From NCBI RefSeq assembly GCF_042678185.1, contig NZ_JBHUDQ010000002.1: 64,000 bases of DNA. The stretch is one strand, 5' to 3'. The notes beneath the pieces were generated by a model. The model searched no databases. It was not told the origin of the DNA and saw only the letters and a program-made list of their open reading frames with translations. How positions within the stretch are numbered: position 1 is the stretch's first letter; each line of letters opens with the position of its first letter. Source of the DNA: Ramlibacter ginsenosidimutans. Its GTDB lineage: Bacteria > Pseudomonadota > Gammaproteobacteria > Burkholderiales > Burkholderiaceae_C. Shown here piece by piece: positions 34,939-44,017 of the stretch. Made by a program: the position numbers and the translations under genes.

Positions 34939-35235
34939 ATGACGCCCGACGAGGAAGTCGTGCAGCAGGCGGACCTGGCCCTGATCGACGCCACGCTGGC
35001 TTACCAGGGCGCGTCCGCCACGGACCGCCTGCAGCTGGCCGGGCCCTTGCAGAGGGCGCGTGAGAGCTGGGGCACCGCGCGTTACCGCCTGCTGCTGCCG
35101 GACAGCGTGGCGACGCAGGCGGACGTGGAGGAAGCCCGCGCGATCCGCGCGCGCTTCGAAGCCGACGCCGATACGCAGGCCAGCGTGCAGGCGCTGCTGC
35201 AGCTGGCCATGCTGCTGGCCAAGTTCGTGCATTGA
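34939..35235 (+). CDS. Small hypothetical helical protein
   Basis: The 98-aa product, MTPDEEVVQQADLALIDATL onward, is predicted helical with no signal and no membrane segment. GAGGAGG precedes the ATG. It is sandwiched between the lipoprotein gene (10 bp) and the M15 peptidase gene (12 bp), so it is probably co-transcribed. No family recognised. Confidence 0.7.
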   Translation: MTPDEEVVQQADLALIDATLAYQGASATDRLQLAGPLQRARESWGTARYRLLLPDSVATQADVEEARAIRARFEADADTQASVQALLQLAMLLAKFVH

Positions 35236-35247
35236 GGGAGCGCAGCG

Positions 35248-35859
35248 ATGGATGCGACGGAGATGATCGAAGCCGTGCAGAAGGCGCTGGGAGTCGACGT
35301 GGACGGCCGTGCCGGCCCGGAGACCTGGACCGCCATCTACGCGGCCGTCGTCAACACCAGGAAGGCGGCAGCCGCGACGCCGCTCACGGCCTTTTCCAGG
35401 GTCGACGAGCGCAGCGAAAGGAACATCGCCACACTGTTGCCCGAAGTGCAGCCCATGGCGCGCATGCTGGTGCAGAAGGCCGCTGCCAACGGCATCGACA
35501 TCCGGGTGATCAGCGGCCTGCGCAGCTACGAGGAGCAGGACGCGCTGTATGCACAGGGCCGCACGGCGCCGGGCAACATCGTCACCAAGGCGCGCGGTGG
35601 CTACTCGAACCACAACTTCGGCATCGCCTTCGACGTGGGCGTGTTCTCCGGCAGCAAGTACCTGCCCGAATCCCCCAAGTACAAGGCCGTGGGCGTGCTC
35701 GGACAGGAGCTGGGCCTCGAATGGGGCGGCAGCTGGACCTCGCTGGTGGACGAGCCGCATTTCCAGTTGCGGCCCGCGTGGGCGCGGTCGATGAACGAGA
35801 GCAGCATGCTTGCCGAGCTGCGCCAGCGCCGGCAGGACAGCGAGCCCGTGTACGCCTGA
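35248..35859 (+). CDS. M15-family peptidase with N-terminal peptidoglycan-binding segment (endolysin-like)
   Basis: The 203-aa product begins with a short peptidoglycan-binding-like repeat (MIEAVQKALGVDVDGRAGPETWTAI). It continues with an M15C D-Ala-type carboxypeptidase/endopeptidase domain: RVISGLRSYEEQDALY, the zinc motif SNHNFGIAFDVG (His and Asp), and DEPHFQL with the second His. No signal peptide is present, as in phage endolysins. It closes the envelope run that begins at 32626. Confidence 0.88.
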   Translation: MDATEMIEAVQKALGVDVDGRAGPETWTAIYAAVVNTRKAAAATPLTAFSRVDERSERNIATLLPEVQPMARMLVQKAAANGIDIRVISGLRSYEEQDALYAQGRTAPGNIVTKARGGYSNHNFGIAFDVGVFSGSKYLPESPKYKAVGVLGQELGLEWGGSWTSLVDEPHFQLRPAWARSMNESSMLAELRQRRQDSEPVYA

Positions 35860-35874
35860 GGCCGCACACCACGT

Positions 35875-37137
35875 TCAGAGCAGGTCCTTCAGCAGGTAGG
35901 CCAGGTTGTCGTGCACCTTGTGCAGCACGCCGCGCCGGCGCCACTCCTCCAGCTTCACCTCGCGCGCGCGGGCGACGTACTTCTCGAAGATGCCGTCGAA
36001 CTGCGCCGCCAGCTTCTCGTCGAGGATGCCCAGCGTGATCTCGTCGTTGGTGTCGAAGGAGCGGTCGTCGAAGTTGGTGGAGCCCACCCCGCACCAGCAG
36101 CCGTCCACCGTCAGCAGCTTGTGGTGCAGCAGGGTGTGCGGGTACTCGAACAGGCGCACCCCGGCCTTGAGCATCGTCTCGAAATGCCGGTGCCCGGCGT
36201 GCTGCACCATGGGCGAGTCGGAGCCGCTGGTGGAGGGCATCAGCACGCGCACGTCCACGCCGCGCTTTACCGCCGCCGCCATCGCCTTGATGGCTTCGGC
36301 CTTGGGGATGAAGTAGGGGTTCTGGATCCAGATCTTCTTGCGGGCGACGCACAGCACGGTGTGGTGCAGGATCTTCACCGCCGGCGCCGAGTTCTCCGGC
36401 TTCGCGTAGGCCGCGTGGATCGGCGTGTCGCCCACCTTGTGCAGCACGGGGAAGAAGTCGTCGCCGATGAAGAGCTCGCCGCTCTCGCCCGCCCAGTTCT
36501 CGCTGAACGCGCCCTGCACTGTGTGCACGATGGGGCCGTGCAGCCAGACACTCACGTCGGCGTTGTGCTTGTGGTCCTCCGCGTTGCCCAGCCAGTCGTC
36601 CGTGATGCAATGGCCGCCGACGAAGGCCTCCTTGCCGTCGACGATGCAGAGCTTGCGGTGGTCGCGGTCGTTGAGCACGCCGATCGTGTAGAACGAGCGC
36701 TTGTGGAAGAACTTGAGCTTGCAGCCCGCCTCGCGCAGCCGTTCCACCTTGTCGTTCTCGATCGTCTTGGAGCCCTGCGCATCGAGCAGGATGCGCACCG
36801 CGACGCCGGCGCGCGCGCGGTCCATGAAGGCATCGGCCACGCGGTCGGCGAGCCGGCCCGGCTTCCAGAGGAAGGTCTCGAAGTGCACCGACTTCTCGGC
36901 CGCCAGGATGCGCTCGACCAGCTTGTCGAAGAAGGCGCCGTTCTCCAGCACCTCGACGCGATTGCCTTCCACCGAGGTGCCCAGGCTCAGGCCCGACAGC
37001 GAGGGCATGAGCTTGTCGATGCCGCACTCCGTGTCCACCTGCAGCTGGGGGCTGCGGTGCCAGCGGATCGAATAGATCACGAGCAGCAGCACCGCGATCA
37101 GCGCGAACGACAGCCACAGCCAGAACCGCGAATCCAT
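35875..37137 (-). CDS. Cardiolipin synthase-like phospholipase D protein
   Basis: The 420-aa product has an N-terminal membrane helix (FWLWLSFALIAVLLLVIYSI) and two HKD motifs: NDRDHRKLCIVDGKEAFVGG, and LLHHKLLTVDG followed by GSTNFDDRS. The two-motif layout and TM anchor match cardiolipin synthases of the ClsB/YbhO group. The ATG at 37137 has an AAGGGAG site; the frame extends seven codons further. It is convergent with the M15 peptidase gene across 15 bp. Confidence 0.88.
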   Translation of the reverse strand: MDSRFWLWLSFALIAVLLLVIYSIRWHRSPQLQVDTECGIDKLMPSLSGLSLGTSVEGNRVEVLENGAFFDKLVERILAAEKSVHFETFLWKPGRLADRVADAFMDRARAGVAVRILLDAQGSKTIENDKVERLREAGCKLKFFHKRSFYTIGVLNDRDHRKLCIVDGKEAFVGGHCITDDWLGNAEDHKHNADVSVWLHGPIVHTVQGAFSENWAGESGELFIGDDFFPVLHKVGDTPIHAAYAKPENSAPAVKILHHTVLCVARKKIWIQNPYFIPKAEAIKAMAAAVKRGVDVRVLMPSTSGSDSPMVQHAGHRHFETMLKAGVRLFEYPHTLLHHKLLTVDGCWCGVGSTNFDDRSFDTNDEITLGILDEKLAAQFDGIFEKYVARAREVKLEEWRRRGVLHKVHDNLAYLLKDLL

Positions 37138-37343
37138 GGATCTCCCTTGCAAAGGCAATCCTTCGATGGTGGGTCAGCAAAGGGACCGCTGAGGTACGAA
37201 GAAATCCTGCACCCGCGCAGGAGGCGACCGGCACGATGCGACGGCGCCCACGCCACGGCAGGGCTGTGCGGCGCGCAACGATCCGCAGCGCCTAGGGATC
37301 ACGCCATGCGCCAACGCGCGCGCCGCGCGTAGACTGCGCGGCC

Positions 37344-38405
37344 ATGACAACCAACGCGCCCCGCTACGACGCCTCCAGCCTGCACGGCTATGCCCACGAC
37401 CTGCTCGTCGCCGCCGGCATGCCCGATGACAAGGCCCAGGGCGTCGCCGACATCCTCATCGACGGCGACCTGCTCGGCCACACCACGCACGGGCTGCAGC
37501 TGCTGCCGTCGTACCTGCGCGAGGTCGAGTCCGGCTCGATGCGCGTGGACGGTCAGCCGCACGTGCTGCACGAGTCCCCCGCCACGGTCACGTGGGACGG
37601 CCGCCGCCTGCCGGGTCCCTGGCTGGTGCTGGAGGCGATGAAGAAGGCGGCCTCGATGGCGAAGCGCTGCGGCACCGGCACCGTCGTCATCCGGCATTGC
37701 CACCACATCGCCTGCCTCGCGGCGTTCCACAAGCGCGTGACCGAGCAGGGGCTGATGATGATCCTCGCCTCCTCGGATGCGAACTCCGCAAGCGTCGCAC
37801 CCTACGGCGGCCTCGACCCGGTCTTCACGCCGAACCCGATCTCCGTCGGCATCCCGAAGACGGGCGATCCGATCGTGACGGACATCTCCACCTCCGCCAC
37901 CACCAACGGACTCACGAACCGCCTGCACCAGCAAGGGGGCAAGCTGCCGGCCCCGTGGCTGATCGATGGCCACGGCCAGCCCAGCGACGATCCCGCGGTG
38001 CTGTTCAACGAGCCGAAGGGGACGATCCTGCCGCTGGGCGGACTCGACTCTGGCCACAAGGGCTACGGGCTGTCGCTGACCGTCGAGGCGCTCACGGGCG
38101 GACTTGCCGGTTTCGGCCGCGCCGATCCGAAGCAGGGCTGGGGCGCGACGGTGTTCCTGCAGATCCTCGATCCCGCCGCCTTTGCGGGCACGCAGGCCTT
38201 CGTGCGCCAGATGGACAATATCGCCGAGCGCTGCCACGCGTCGCGCCCCGCGCGTCCCGGCCAGCCCGTGCGCCTGCCCGGCGAGAAGGGCTATGCGCTC
38301 GCGCGCGAGCAGGAGGAGCGCGGCGTGGTGCTGCACGCCGGCATCATGGAAGCGCTCGCGCCTTGGGCGGAGAAGCTGAAGGTCGCGGCGCCGGCGCCGC
38401 TCTGA
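37344..38405 (+). CDS. Malate/L-lactate dehydrogenase family oxidoreductase
   Basis: NAD(P)-dependent oxidoreductase of the YlbC/ComC group, 353 aa. The HTTHGLQLLPSYLREVESG block and the RHCHHIACLAAF segment carry family His residues, and the NPISVGIP and DSGHKGYGLSLTVEALTGGL motifs follow. It stands next to a convergent tripartite tricarboxylate transporter, suggesting it oxidises the imported 2-hydroxy acid. Confidence 0.9.
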   Translation: MTTNAPRYDASSLHGYAHDLLVAAGMPDDKAQGVADILIDGDLLGHTTHGLQLLPSYLREVESGSMRVDGQPHVLHESPATVTWDGRRLPGPWLVLEAMKKAASMAKRCGTGTVVIRHCHHIACLAAFHKRVTEQGLMMILASSDANSASVAPYGGLDPVFTPNPISVGIPKTGDPIVTDISTSATTNGLTNRLHQQGGKLPAPWLIDGHGQPSDDPAVLFNEPKGTILPLGGLDSGHKGYGLSLTVEALTGGLAGFGRADPKQGWGATVFLQILDPAAFAGTQAFVRQMDNIAERCHASRPARPGQPVRLPGEKGYALAREQEERGVVLHAGIMEALAPWAEKLKVAAPAPL

Positions 38406-38437
38406 CGCGCGCTCCGCCTGCGCTGCGGCTGGGGAGA

Positions 38438-38570
38438 AAAACCCAACAACCGGACGCAGAGGACGCAGAGATCTCGCAGAGGACGCAAAGGAAACCAATT
38501 CAATTTTGATTGGATGTTCTTTTGCGTCTTCTGCGCATCCTTTGCGTCCTCTGCGTCCGGTTGTTGGTTT
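38438..38570. repeat. Long hairpin repeat, copy 3 (CCGGACGC ends)
   Basis: Outer arms AACAACCGGACGCAGAGG and its reverse complement CCTCTGCGTCCGGTTGTT. Inner arms carry further GACGCAGAG and GACGCAAAG units, and the centre is an AT-rich CCAATTC/GATTGG hairpin. The arms extend outward beyond the common core. It lies between the convergent dehydrogenase and tctA genes. Confidence 0.9.
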
Positions 38571-38578
38571 GAAGGTTC

Positions 38579-40084
38579 CTACGCCGGTACAACCGGCCGC
38601 CGCCCACGCAGCAGCTTCATCACGGGCGGAGCGAACCAGACCAGGAAGGTCAGCAGCGCCAGCCCCAGTGCGATCGGCCGCACGAAGAACGCGCCGAGGT
38701 CGCCGTTGGACTTGATCATCGAGGTGATGAAGTTCTCCTCCAGCATGCCGCCCAGCACCACGCCCAGGATGGCCGGCGCGATCGGGAAGCGGTTGGCCTC
38801 CAGCACGTACGCGACGATGCCCGCCACCAGCATCACCGTGACCTCGAACAGCGAGTTGTTGATCGCGAAGGTGCCGACGATGCAGAACAGCAGGATGAGC
38901 GGCATCAGGATGTTGCGCGGTACCTGCAGGATGCGCTTGGCCACCTTGATGCACAGGATGCCCAGCGGCACCATGATGATGTTCGCCACGATGAACAGCA
39001 GGAACACGGCATAGATGTTCTGCGGGTTCGTGGTGAACAGCGTCGGTCCCGGGTTCATGTTCTTCATGTAGAGCACGCCGATCACGATCGCCGTGATCGA
39101 GTCGCCCGGGATGCCGAACACCAGCGCCGGGATCCACGCGCCCGCGAGCGCGCTGTTGTTGGCGGAGCCGGACTCCACGATGCCCTCGACGTGGCCGGTG
39201 CCGAACTTCTGCGGCTCCTTGGAGAACTTCTTGCTCATGGCGTACGACATCCACGCCGCGATGTCCGCGCCGGCACCTGGCAGGGCACCCACCAGCGTCC
39301 CGAGCGCGCTGCCGCGCAGGATCTGCACCGGGTATTTCTTGGCCAGCGCCCACTGGCCCTTCAGGACGTTGCCGACCTGCTCCACGGCGAGGACCGCGGG
39401 CGGACTGGTGTCCACCACGAAGCGGATCACCTCCGAGATCGCGAACATGCCGATCATCATGGCGATCATGCCGATGCCGCCGGTCATCTCCGCGCTGCCG
39501 AAGGTGAAGCGCGGGTAGCCCGCCGGGTTGCCGAGGCCGACGCAGGCCACCAGCAGTCCGAGCAGCAGCGTGATCACGCCCTTCAACGGCTGGTCGCTCG
39601 TGATGAACACGGCGCAGGTCAGGCCCAGCAGCACGAGCCAGAAGTACTCGAAGGAGCTGAAGCGCAGCGCCACCTCGGCGAGCACGGGTGCGGCGACGAT
39701 CAGCACCACCGTGCCGAACAGGCCGCCGACCGCGGAGAACACCAGCCCGGCGCCCAGTGCCACTTCCGCCTGGCCCTTCTTCGTCATCGCGAAGGCCTCG
39801 TCGGTGTACGCGGCGGAAGCGGGCGTGCCCGGGATGCGCAGCAGGCAACCGGGCACGTCACCGGAGAAGATCGCCATCGCCGTCGCCGTGACGATGGTCG
39901 CGATCGCCGGGATCGGCGCCATGAAGAAGGTCACCGGCACCAGCAGCGCCGTCGCCATCGTCGCCGTGAGCCCGGGCACCGCGCCCACGAACAGCCCGAA
40001 CAGCGACGCGAGCAGCATCGCCACGATGGTGCCCGGCGCGAACACCATCTGGAACGCCTGGAGGATCGCCGAGCCGGTCACCAT
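38579..40084 (-). CDS. tctA: Tripartite tricarboxylate transporter, large membrane subunit
   Basis: The 501-aa product has about 11 membrane helices and the TctA motifs GAVPGLTATMATALLVPVTF and AISEVIRF, plus GALPGAGADIAAWMSYA and ESGSANNSALAGAWIPAL. It is the main transport subunit for the receptor two genes upstream. An AAAGGGGTGG site precedes the ATG at 40084, which overlaps the tctB 3' end by 7 bp. Confidence 0.94.
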   Translation of the reverse strand: MVTGSAILQAFQMVFAPGTIVAMLLASLFGLFVGAVPGLTATMATALLVPVTFFMAPIPAIATIVTATAMAIFSGDVPGCLLRIPGTPASAAYTDEAFAMTKKGQAEVALGAGLVFSAVGGLFGTVVLIVAAPVLAEVALRFSSFEYFWLVLLGLTCAVFITSDQPLKGVITLLLGLLVACVGLGNPAGYPRFTFGSAEMTGGIGMIAMMIGMFAISEVIRFVVDTSPPAVLAVEQVGNVLKGQWALAKKYPVQILRGSALGTLVGALPGAGADIAAWMSYAMSKKFSKEPQKFGTGHVEGIVESGSANNSALAGAWIPALVFGIPGDSITAIVIGVLYMKNMNPGPTLFTTNPQNIYAVFLLFIVANIIMVPLGILCIKVAKRILQVPRNILMPLILLFCIVGTFAINNSLFEVTVMLVAGIVAYVLEANRFPIAPAILGVVLGGMLEENFITSMIKSNGDLGAFFVRPIALGLALLTFLVWFAPPVMKLLRGRRPVVPA

Positions 40085-40551
40085 GCCACCCCTTTCAGCA
40101 CGCCCCAGGGCAGGGGCACGCGCAGCAGCTTGTAGAAGGCGAAGTGCACGAGCAGCGTCGCGACGATCGCCACCGCGATCGCGATGGGGACCCGCACGCG
40201 CAGCACGAGCAGCAACGCGAGCAGGACGATCGCGGCCGTGGGGAGGAATCCCAGGGGCTCGGACGCCAGGATGTAGAACACGATGGAGCCGACCAGCACC
40301 ACCAGCCCCAGCACGTGGCGCGGCGAGTGCACCCAGTCGTCCCAGGTGAGCCAGGGCTGCTCCGCCCGCTGCCTGAGGCCCGTGGCCACGAGCAGCGCGC
40401 CACAGACGCACAGGCCCGCGGCGATCAGGCCCGGGAACAGCGCCGGCCCCACGGGCTGGCCCGGGATCTTGGGATAGTGCTGGATGGCCGCGAGGACCGC
40501 GGCACCCAGGAGCATCAGCAGCGCGCCGAAGACCGCGTCATTGAGCTTCAC
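40078..40551 (-). CDS. tctB: Tripartite tricarboxylate transporter, small membrane subunit
   Basis: The 157-aa product has four predicted membrane helices (VFGALLMLLGAAVLAAI, LFPGLIAAGLCVCGALLV, LGLVVLVGSIVFYILAS, IAIAVAIVATLLVHFAFYKLL) and the family GPALFPG motif. The GTG at 40551 overlaps the receptor gene's stop as GTGA, indicating translational coupling. Confidence 0.9.
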   Translation of the reverse strand: MKLNDAVFGALLMLLGAAVLAAIQHYPKIPGQPVGPALFPGLIAAGLCVCGALLVATGLRQRAEQPWLTWDDWVHSPRHVLGLVVLVGSIVFYILASEPLGFLPTAAIVLLALLLVLRVRVPIAIAVAIVATLLVHFAFYKLLRVPLPWGVLKGVAW

Positions 40552-41528
40552 TTCGCGATGCCCACGGCCTTCATCGTGGCGCCGAGGTCCGCGTCGGACT
40601 TCGCCATGAACCGGCCGAACTCTTCCGGCCCGGCGTAGATGACGCCGAAGCCGCGGCTGGCCATGAAGTCGTGGTATTCCTTGCTGTTGGCCACCTTCTG
40701 CACGGTGGCGGCCAGCTTCGTTCGGACGTCGGCGGGAATGCCCTTGGGCGCGACGATGCCGCGCCACGCGGCGGTGGTCCAGTCGCTGCCGATCGCCTGC
40801 TTGAGGGTGGGCACTTGGGGGTACAGCGCCGCGGGCTTGTCGTTCATGATCGCGAGGCTCTTCACCTTGCCCGCATCGATCAGCGAGCGCGCCTCGGGCA
40901 GCGACACCGGCGCGATGTCGATGCCGCCGGCCACCATGTCCTGCAGTCCGGGCGCAGCGCCGTTGCTGGGCACCCAGGACACCGAGGCCGGATCGATCTT
41001 CTGGTCGCGCAGCAGGCCCGCGAGCGCGAGGTGCCAGATGCCGCCCTGGCCGGTGCCGGAGGCCTTGAACTTGCCGGGGTTCGCCTTGATGGCGGCCAGC
41101 AGTTCCTTGATGTCCTTGTACGGCGCGTCCGCGCGTACCTGCACGCCGGCGGGATCGGCGTTCACCAGGCCGATCGGCGTGTACGACGCGCCGGAGAGCT
41201 CGGTCAGTCCCTGCCAGTGCATCATGCTGATCTCCACCGTCGCGAGGCCGATGGTGTAGCCGTCGGCCGGAGCCGATGCGATGGCCGAATGTCCCACCAC
41301 GCCGCTGCCGCCGGTGCGGTTGACCACGTTCACCGGCTGGCCGAGCTCCTTTTCCATGAGGCTGCCGAGGATGCGGGCGGTCGCGTCGGTGCCGCCGCCG
41401 GCGCCCCAGGGCACGATGAGCGTGATCGGGCGCGTCGGATAGGTCTGCGCGCTGGCGGGCAGGGCCGCCGCGAGGGCGAGCGCGGCGACGGTGCCTGCGA
41501 TGAGCAGGCGGCGGGTAGCACGGGTCAT
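40548..41528 (-). CDS. tctC: Bug-family receptor of the tripartite transporter
   Basis: The 326-aa product has a signal peptide (LPASAQ) and the Bug blocks YPTRPITLIVPWGAGGGTD and NRTGGSGVVGHSAIASAPAD. The start with AAGGAGA at 41528 is preferred over the extension to 41552. It is the first gene of a receptor-tctB-tctA operon. The ligand is likely a carboxylate, and a malate/lactate dehydrogenase gene adjoins. Confidence 0.93.
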   Translation of the reverse strand: MTRATRRLLIAGTVAALALAAALPASAQTYPTRPITLIVPWGAGGGTDATARILGSLMEKELGQPVNVVNRTGGSGVVGHSAIASAPADGYTIGLATVEISMMHWQGLTELSGASYTPIGLVNADPAGVQVRADAPYKDIKELLAAIKANPGKFKASGTGQGGIWHLALAGLLRDQKIDPASVSWVPSNGAAPGLQDMVAGGIDIAPVSLPEARSLIDAGKVKSLAIMNDKPAALYPQVPTLKQAIGSDWTTAAWRGIVAPKGIPADVRTKLAATVQKVANSKEYHDFMASRGFGVIYAGPEEFGRFMAKSDADLGATMKAVGIAK

Positions 41529-41647
41529 GCGTCGGTCTCCTTGGCGTCGCATCGAGGTGGGCGACTGCGGGCCAATCTACGCCGGCGCGCGGCGCGGCGT
41601 GCTAGGGAGAACCCACTGGACGGCGCGGCGCGCAGGCGCCACTGCCC

Positions 41648-42757
41648 TCAGGCGTTCAGGGCAAGGAGGCGCTGGAGGGTCGCCGCATCGGCGACGGCCG
41701 TCTCCGGCAGCTCGTTGCCGCGCTGGAACGCGCGCACCAGCTGCGCCGATGCGTTGCCGAAGATGCCGTCGGCGCGCACGTCGCAGCCCTGGTCGGACAG
41801 CGCGAGCTGCACCAGCCGCACGTCGAGCCCGCGCTGCAGCGGCGCCTGCACGCTCAGCACGCGCGTGCCGGGCTGCGGCCCGTCGTAGCACCCGGGCGGC
41901 AGGGCCGCCAGCGAGGCGAGCGATATTTCGGCGCCACGCACCACGAGGGGCAAGGCCAGTCCCCAGGCGTCCTGCGCGATCAGGCGCTGGAACGCATCCA
42001 TGCGGTACACCGTCTGCCGCAGCAGCGCATTGGGGTGGGTCGCGAGCCAGTCGCGCCGCGTGCGCACGTAGCGCTGGATCCATTCCGGTTCGCCGAGCTG
42101 CTGCACCGTGCCGTCGGCCATCGTGCGGTCGCGCAGCAGCGCCCACGAGCCGTGCACCCAGCTGTCGTAGACGACCGCCACGCCCAGCGGGGAACGGATG
42201 CCCAGGCGCGTCGCCGCGCGCAGCGCCGGGTTCCAGTACGCGTCGTCGAAGAACGCGTCCTGCACGTCGCGCATCACCGGATCGTCGGCACTGGCGCGCA
42301 GCACGTTGTGCAGTTTCAGGTCCGTGTCGGCCGCGGCGCTGCGCGCGGCGAGTGCCGGCAACCATGCGCGCAGCCGCTCCCCGAAGCGCGCGCCGACGGT
42401 GTTGCAGTAGCGCTCGACCAGCACGTGCAGGTTGCCCGAGCCCAGCGTCGTCTGCGCACGCCCATAGGTGAGCCGGCCGGTGTCGCCCGGCAGGTTGGTG
42501 ACCTGGCTGTAATCGCCGCGCACGCTGCCGGTTTCGAACAGGTTGACGATGCCCTTGGCGGCCTGTGCCTGCGTCGCCGGAATGGCGGGCAGGGCGGTGG
42601 CGACGGGCACGTCGGGCGGCGCATAGCGCAGCACGCAGTAGCCGGGCAGCGACGGGTCTTCGCGGCAGTCGACCACGTGGTGGCCCGTGCCTTCCAGGTC
42701 CTGCCTGCGTTCGGTGCAATCGCTGCACGCGATGGTGGTGCTCAGAACGTCGGTCAT
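41648..42757 (-). CDS. GH46 chitosanase-like protein with peptidoglycan-binding domain
   Basis: The 369-aa product has an N-terminal segment with several Cys (CSDCTERRQ, VDCRED). A GH46-type catalytic region follows: NLFETGSVRGDYSQV with candidate acid Glu75, and NLPGDTGRLTYGRAQTTLG with candidate base Asp92, at the spacing of GH46 enzymes. A C-terminal peptidoglycan-binding repeat (LQRGLDVRLVQLAL, DGIFGNASAQLVRAFQ) closes the protein. No signal peptide is visible, so export or release is unclear. AGGGAG precedes the ATG at 42757. Confidence 0.72.
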   Translation of the reverse strand: MTDVLSTTIACSDCTERRQDLEGTGHHVVDCREDPSLPGYCVLRYAPPDVPVATALPAIPATQAQAAKGIVNLFETGSVRGDYSQVTNLPGDTGRLTYGRAQTTLGSGNLHVLVERYCNTVGARFGERLRAWLPALAARSAAADTDLKLHNVLRASADDPVMRDVQDAFFDDAYWNPALRAATRLGIRSPLGVAVVYDSWVHGSWALLRDRTMADGTVQQLGEPEWIQRYVRTRRDWLATHPNALLRQTVYRMDAFQRLIAQDAWGLALPLVVRGAEISLASLAALPPGCYDGPQPGTRVLSVQAPLQRGLDVRLVQLALSDQGCDVRADGIFGNASAQLVRAFQRGNELPETAVADAATLQRLLALNA

Positions 42758-42936
42758 GGCATCTCCCTGCAAACGTGAACCCAGGATAGGTGAGCCAGGC
42801 GCATCCGCCATCGGCCGGATTGGGTAAGGGCAGGCGCGCTGGCCTTGCCACCCCGAAAGGGCGAGGCAGTCCGTCCAACGCGATGCTAAGTTGACTGGCA
42901 TGCGCGGTGATCGCCGCGCGCCGGAAGGAGCACCCC

Positions 42937-43119
42937 ATGGACCACCTGCATCAGACGCTTTGGGCGCAGGGCCTCACGCTGGCCCTGGGTGCCTACACGC
43001 AGGCATCGGATGCCTACGCCCACGACGCCCTGGTGAACTCGGTGGCGCTGTGGGCCGTGTTGATCGCCGCCGGACTGGTGTTGCTGGAATGGGTGGTGGC
43101 GCGCCGGGCAAGGGGCTGA
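42937..43119 (+). CDS. Small single-TM protein
   Basis: The 60-aa product, MDHLHQTLWAQGLTLALGAY onward, has one membrane helix (SVALWAVLIAAGLVLLEWVV) and an Arg-rich end. AAGGAG precedes the ATG. It lies 67 bp before a cytochrome gene on the same strand. No family recognised. Confidence 0.55.
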   Translation: MDHLHQTLWAQGLTLALGAYTQASDAYAHDALVNSVALWAVLIAAGLVLLEWVVARRARG

Positions 43120-43186
43120 GTTGACGCAGCGCAAGGGCGCCGACCGGGCGCTGCCTAGCATGGGGCAACCAAAGACGAGGCGTTCC

Positions 43187-43492
43187 ATGCGTTCGATGCG
43201 TTCCATCCTCCTGGTCCCGAGCCTGCTCGCCGCCAGCCTGTGCGCGCACGCGCAGGCGCAGGCCCCGAGCCGCGGCGAATTGCTGTACAGCACGCATTGC
43301 GTGGGCTGCCACACCACGCAGATGCACTGGCGCGACCGGCGCCTCGCGCGCGACTGGGGCTCGCTGAAGGCGCAGGTGCGGCATTTCCAGGACGTCGCCT
43401 ACCTGCGCTGGAGCGAGGATGACATCGATGCCGTCGCGCATTACCTGAACGACACCATCTACCGTTTCCCCGAGACGCAGACGCGCCGCTGA
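43187..43492 (+). CDS. Small monohaem cytochrome c
   Basis: The 101-aa product has a signal peptide (LCAHAQA) and a single haem site CVGCH. Downstream residues (WSEDDIDAVAHYLNDTIY) match the C-terminal helix of small c-type cytochromes. Two in-frame ATGs three codons apart are possible. It follows a small membrane protein gene that may share its transcript. Confidence 0.82.
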   Translation: MRSMRSILLVPSLLAASLCAHAQAQAPSRGELLYSTHCVGCHTTQMHWRDRRLARDWGSLKAQVRHFQDVAYLRWSEDDIDAVAHYLNDTIYRFPETQTRR

Positions 43493-43573
43493 GGCGCCCA
43501 CGGCCATGCGCGCAGCCGAGCGCGCGTACAGCCATGGCCGGGCTCCTCGAGCGGTGCCCGGTAAAATGCCCTG

Positions 43574-43930
43574 ATGCGACACAGCGGGGGCGGCCTCGTC
43601 TACTCCACCGAAAGCGGACGGATGTGCCCGGCCTGCCGGCAGCCGGTGGCCCGCTGCACGTGCAAGCAGGCTGCGTCGGTGCCTGCGGGCGACGGCATCG
43701 TGCGCGTGCAGCGCGAGACCAAGGGCCGCGGGGGCAAGGCCGTCACGGTGCTGCGGGGGCTGCCGCTGGAAGCCGCGGCCCTCGCGAAGCTGGGCCAGGA
43801 ACTCAAGGCCGCCTGCGGCAGCGGCGGCACCGTCAAGGACGGCGTCGTCGAAGTGCAGGGCGACCATGTCGACAAGGCGATGGCGTGGCTGCAGCAGCGC
43901 GGCTTTCGCGTGAAGCGCGCCGGCGGCTAG
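43574..43930 (+). CDS. yciH: SUI1/YciH-type translation initiation factor
   Basis: The 118-aa product has an N-terminal Cys-rich knuckle (CPACRQPVARCTC) and the SUI1 domain: VRVQRETKGRGGKAVTVLRG, ELKAACGSGGTVKDGVVEVQ and a C-terminal strand. Length and motifs match bacterial YciH. Confidence 0.93.
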   Translation: MRHSGGGLVYSTESGRMCPACRQPVARCTCKQAASVPAGDGIVRVQRETKGRGGKAVTVLRGLPLEAAALAKLGQELKAACGSGGTVKDGVVEVQGDHVDKAMAWLQQRGFRVKRAGG

Positions 43931-44017
43931 TCACAAGGCCTTACGCAATCTGCTGAACGGGGGGATCGTCCCGGTGTCCTACATTGCTCATCCGAAAGCG
44001 CTAGTGGATTTCCTCGC

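Noticed and set aside
35248..35859. M15 peptidase as part of a prophage
   Set aside because: No phage structural, integrase or holin-like genes are adjacent, and base composition matches the surroundings.
42891..43124. Alternative frame over the small single-TM gene
   Set aside because: The 42937 frame has a Shine-Dalgarno site and a coherent membrane helix; the alternative is Arg/Gly-rich noise.
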